DNA from: Salipiger mucosus DSM 16094
GTDB taxonomy: Bacteria > Pseudomonadota > Alphaproteobacteria > Rhodobacterales > Rhodobacteraceae
Length of the DNA stretch: 64,000 nt
NCBI RefSeq assembly: GCF_000442255.1
Contig: NZ_KE557277.1
Coordinates: 212,836 to 276,835, forward strand
Direction: 5' to 3'
Part shown: positions 61,785 through 64,000 of the stretch, one piece after another
Position numbering within the stretch: position 1 is the first letter of the stretch
Layout of the letters: each line of letters starts with the position of its first letter
Program-made: the position numbers and the translations under genes
Notes under the pieces: generated by a model
Database searches by the model: none
Told to the model about the DNA's origin: nothing
What the model saw: only the letters and a program-made list of their open reading frames with translations

Positions 61785-63157
61785 CGACGGATGTGGTGAT
61801 CGTCGGCGCGGGCCCGGCCGGCATGGCCGCCGCTATCGAACTGCGCGCGCTGGGACTGTCCGTGCTGGTCGCGGACGAGCAGCCCGCGCCCGGCGGCCAG
61901 GTCTGGCGCGGGGTCGAGCGCAACAATGCCACCCGTCTCGCCGGCGCACTGGGGACGGACTACGCCCGCGGCGAAGCCCTGGTGCGGCGCTTTCGCGACT
62001 GCGGGGCCGACTACCGGCCGGAGACGCAGGTCTGGCAGGTCGAGGAGGGCTGGAAGGTCTTCCTCAACCAAGGCGGCAAGGCCTCGGTCGCGACGGCGCG
62101 TGCCGTGTTGCTCGCGACCGGCGCGCAGGAGCGTCCGGTGCCCTTCGAGGGATGGACGCTGCCCGGCGTGATGACCGTGGGCGCGGCCCAGATCATGTTG
62201 AAATCCGGGGGCTTCATGCCGCAGGGGCCGGTCTGGCTCCGTGGTGCGGGACCGCTTCCGCTGCTTTACGCGCAGCAGATCCTTGCGCTCGGCGGGCGCA
62301 TCGACGGCATCATCGACACCTCCGCTCCGGCCAATCGGGCGCAGGCGCTGCGGCATCTGCCGCGCGCGCTGCGTGACTGGCGCAGCCTCGCCAAGGGCGC
62401 GCGCTGGATGCGCGAGCTGCGCCGCTCCGGCATCCGCATGGTCAAGGGTGTCAGCGAGGTCCGCGCCGAGGGCGACGAGCGCCTGACCCATGTCACCTGG
62501 GTCGAGGACGGGCAGCCCCAACGGGCGCCCGCGGCCCTGCTGCTCACCCACGAGGGCGTCATCCCTTCGGTTCACGCCACCCTGTCGCTGGGCTGCGCCC
62601 ATGACTGGAACGCCGGCCAGCGCTACCTCGCGCCGCGGCTCGACACCTGGGGCGAGACCACCCGCGGCGGGCTCTTCGTCGCCGGCGACGGGGCCGGTAT
62701 CGGCGGCGTCGACGCCGCGGTTGCCCGGGGCGGACTGGCGGCGCTCGGCATCGCGCGTCGCCTCGGCGACGAGGTCGACGGCGACAAGCGGGCGGCCTTC
62801 GAGGCGGATCTCTCCCGCGCCCTCGCCACGCGGCCTTTCCTGGACGCGCTCTATCCCGCGCCGGAGGGCAGGATCCCCGACGGGTTGATGGTCTGCCGAT
62901 GCGAAGAGGTCACGGCCGGACGCATCCGCGAGGCCGCCCGCGAGGGCGCGCCCGATCCCAACCAGGTCAAGGCCGCCACGCGCGCCGGCATGGGACCCTG
63001 CCAGGGCCGCCAGTGCGGCTACACCGTGTCCCGCCTGATCGCCGAGGAGCACGGGATCGAGGCCGGCCACGCGGGTTTTTTCAATATCCGCCCGCCGCTC
63101 AAGCCGATCACGCTCGGCGCGCTGGCCGCGCTGGAGCTTCCCGAGGAGGCGGAATGA
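61781..63157 (+). CDS. FAD/NAD(P)-binding oxidoreductase, alpha subunit with BFD-like iron-sulfur domain
   Basis: 458 residues. N-terminal FAD fold (DVVIVGAGPAGMAAAIEL, then ADEQPAPGGQVWRG), LLATGAQERPVPFEGW, a second GG fold (PVWLRGAGPLPLLYAQQI), VAGDGAGIGG, and a C-terminal BFD-like cluster domain with four Cys: CRCEEV and GPCQGRQCG. It matches the alpha subunit of D-hydroxyproline dehydrogenase, opine oxidase (OoxA) or HcnB. With the small subunit and the oxidase subunits it should form a membrane-associated dehydrogenase complex passing electrons to the respiratory chain. Confidence 0.9.
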   Translation: MTTDVVIVGAGPAGMAAAIELRALGLSVLVADEQPAPGGQVWRGVERNNATRLAGALGTDYARGEALVRRFRDCGADYRPETQVWQVEEGWKVFLNQGGKASVATARAVLLATGAQERPVPFEGWTLPGVMTVGAAQIMLKSGGFMPQGPVWLRGAGPLPLLYAQQILALGGRIDGIIDTSAPANRAQALRHLPRALRDWRSLAKGARWMRELRRSGIRMVKGVSEVRAEGDERLTHVTWVEDGQPQRAPAALLLTHEGVIPSVHATLSLGCAHDWNAGQRYLAPRLDTWGETTRGGLFVAGDGAGIGGVDAAVARGGLAALGIARRLGDEVDGDKRAAFEADLSRALATRPFLDALYPAPEGRIPDGLMVCRCEEVTAGRIREAAREGAPDPNQVKAATRAGMGPCQGRQCGYTVSRLIAEEHGIEAGHAGFFNIRPPLKPITLGALAALELPEEAE

Positions 63158-64000
63158 CCTTCGACGCGCTGGTCATCGGGGGAGGATTGCACGGGCTCTC
63201 GGCCGCGCTGCAGGCAGCCCGCCGGGGCATGAAGGTGGCGCTGGTCGAGCGCGACTTCCTCGGACGCCACGCCTCGGGCGCGACGGCCGCCGGGGTTCGC
63301 ACGCTGGGACGTGACCCGGCTGAGCTTCCTCTCAGCCTCGAGGCCGCCGAGACCTGGCACGTCATGGAGGAACTCGTCGGCGACAGCTGCGGCTTTCACG
63401 CCACGGGCCAGGTCCAGGTGGCCGAGGACGAGGCCGCGATGGAGAAGCTCCGCGCCCGTGTCGAGGGCCTGCAGGCGCGGGGCATGTCGCACGAGGAACT
63501 GATCGGCGCGAACGAACTGAAATCGCTGGTGCCCGCCATGACCGGCCCCTGCGTCGGCGCGGCCTGGACACCACGCGACGGCGCCGCCGATCCGCACGTG
63601 ACCATCCGCGCGTTTCGCACCGCCGCGCTCGCCGCCGGGGTCGAGATGCACGAGCAATGCGCCGTCACGGGGCTTTCGCGGCGCGAAGGCACGTGGATCG
63701 TGACCACCAGCAAGGGCGCCTTCGAGGCCCCGGTGGTGATCAACGCCGCCGGGGCATGGTCGGCCGAGATCGCACGGCTGGCCGGCGATCCGCTTCGGCT
63801 CGGGCTCAAGCATTCCATGATGATCGTCACCGAGCGGGCCAGCAGGGTGGTCGCTCCGGTCATCAGCGCCATGGGCCGCCGTCTTTCGTTCAAGCAGACC
63901 GACGCGGGCACGCTTCTGATCGGCGGTGGCGTCCAGGGCCGCATCCACGACGATGGTCAGAGCGCCGTCGTCGACTTCGCCGCGCTCGCGCTTGCGCTCG
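63154..64000 (+). CDS. FAD-dependent oxidoreductase, DAO family (beta-type subunit), partial
   Basis: Runs off the right edge after 282 codons with no stop. N-terminal FAD fold DALVIGGGLHGLSAALQAARRG, then RHASGATAAGVRTLGRDPAE, a mid-block GAAWTPRDGAADPHVTIRAF, and VVINAAGAWSAEIARLAGDP. A sarcosine-oxidase-beta/D-amino-acid-dehydrogenase-type subunit. Its ATG overlaps the stop of the alpha subunit. It is a second catalytic-type subunit in the same operon as the frameshifted gene at 60.4 kb, and could replace or complement it. Confidence 0.88.
   Translation, partial: MTFDALVIGGGLHGLSAALQAARRGMKVALVERDFLGRHASGATAAGVRTLGRDPAELPLSLEAAETWHVMEELVGDSCGFHATGQVQVAEDEAAMEKLRARVEGLQARGMSHEELIGANELKSLVPAMTGPCVGAAWTPRDGAADPHVTIRAFRTAALAAGVEMHEQCAVTGLSRREGTWIVTTSKGAFEAPVVINAAGAWSAEIARLAGDPLRLGLKHSMMIVTERASRVVAPVISAMGRRLSFKQTDAGTLLIGGGVQGRIHDDGQSAVVDFAALALAL

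Overview
The window looks like chromosomal DNA of a high-GC alphaproteobacterium of the Rhodobacteraceae (Roseobacter/Rhodobacter group). The evidence is the end of a complex I operon (nuoK-L-M-N) followed by birA, coaX and an RNase J gene, the strong G/C preference at third codon positions, and many ATGA start/stop overlaps. No species can be named from the sequence alone.

Layout. (1) 1-20.5 kb is mainly core genome: nuoK-N, birA, coaX, RNase J, an OsmC-type peroxidase, a YjdF/DUF2238-like membrane protein, a tautomerase, a DEAD-box helicase, two tandem related glycosyltransferases, tgt, an Old Yellow Enzyme and lon. (2) At 20,614 there is a tRNA-Val(CAC). A tyrosine integrase sits directly behind it, pointing back at the tRNA, followed by about 8 kb of small, overlapping, same-strand phage-type early genes (HTH/excisionase-like, DUF4326, Gp37/Gp68-like DUF5131, DHH phosphoesterase, HNH nuclease, DUF2303). 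No structural, terminase or lysis gene is visible, and the module breaks off at about 28.8 kb in a rearranged junction next to an IS3-family remnant. (3) 29-38.5 kb is an eroded accessory zone: an MFS transporter, two IS3-family fragments, a gene truncated and frameshifted beside one of them, a dead helicase fragment, a transglutaminase-like protein lacking its catalytic His, a Cys-rich tandem-repeat membrane protein, a cold-shock gene coupled to a TTG-started basic protein, a 26-residue membrane peptide, and two long stretches without a convincing gene.

(4) 38.5-52.7 kb is a complete-looking exopolysaccharide locus: three glycosyltransferases and a flippase; a divergent outer-membrane export lipoprotein; a hybrid histidine kinase with a secreted Cys-free molybdopterin-fold partner; a GT26/undecaprenyl-phosphate sugar-transferase fusion; a NarL/LuxR-type response regulator; a chain-length protein without a kinase domain; and a Wzy-like polymerase. 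The most striking signal in the window is a dyad, CTATCCG-NN-CGGATAG, in every promoter-bearing intergenic region of this locus (42.84, 47.35, 48.96 and 49.78 kb), plus a half site just before the regulator gene. I infer a dedicated regulon in which the secreted sensor, hybrid kinase and NarL-type regulator control polymer synthesis through this operator.

(5) 52.7-64 kb holds a degenerate PDZ-domain gene, a DMT-family permease, an ABC-F ATPase preceded by an overlapping leader ORF, and a catabolic cluster: a family-5 solute-binding protein, a divergent LysR regulator, and an operon of flavin/iron-sulfur dehydrogenase subunits resembling opine oxidase or D-hydroxyproline dehydrogenase. The first oxidase gene of that operon carries a one-base frameshift, and a second oxidase gene runs off the right edge.
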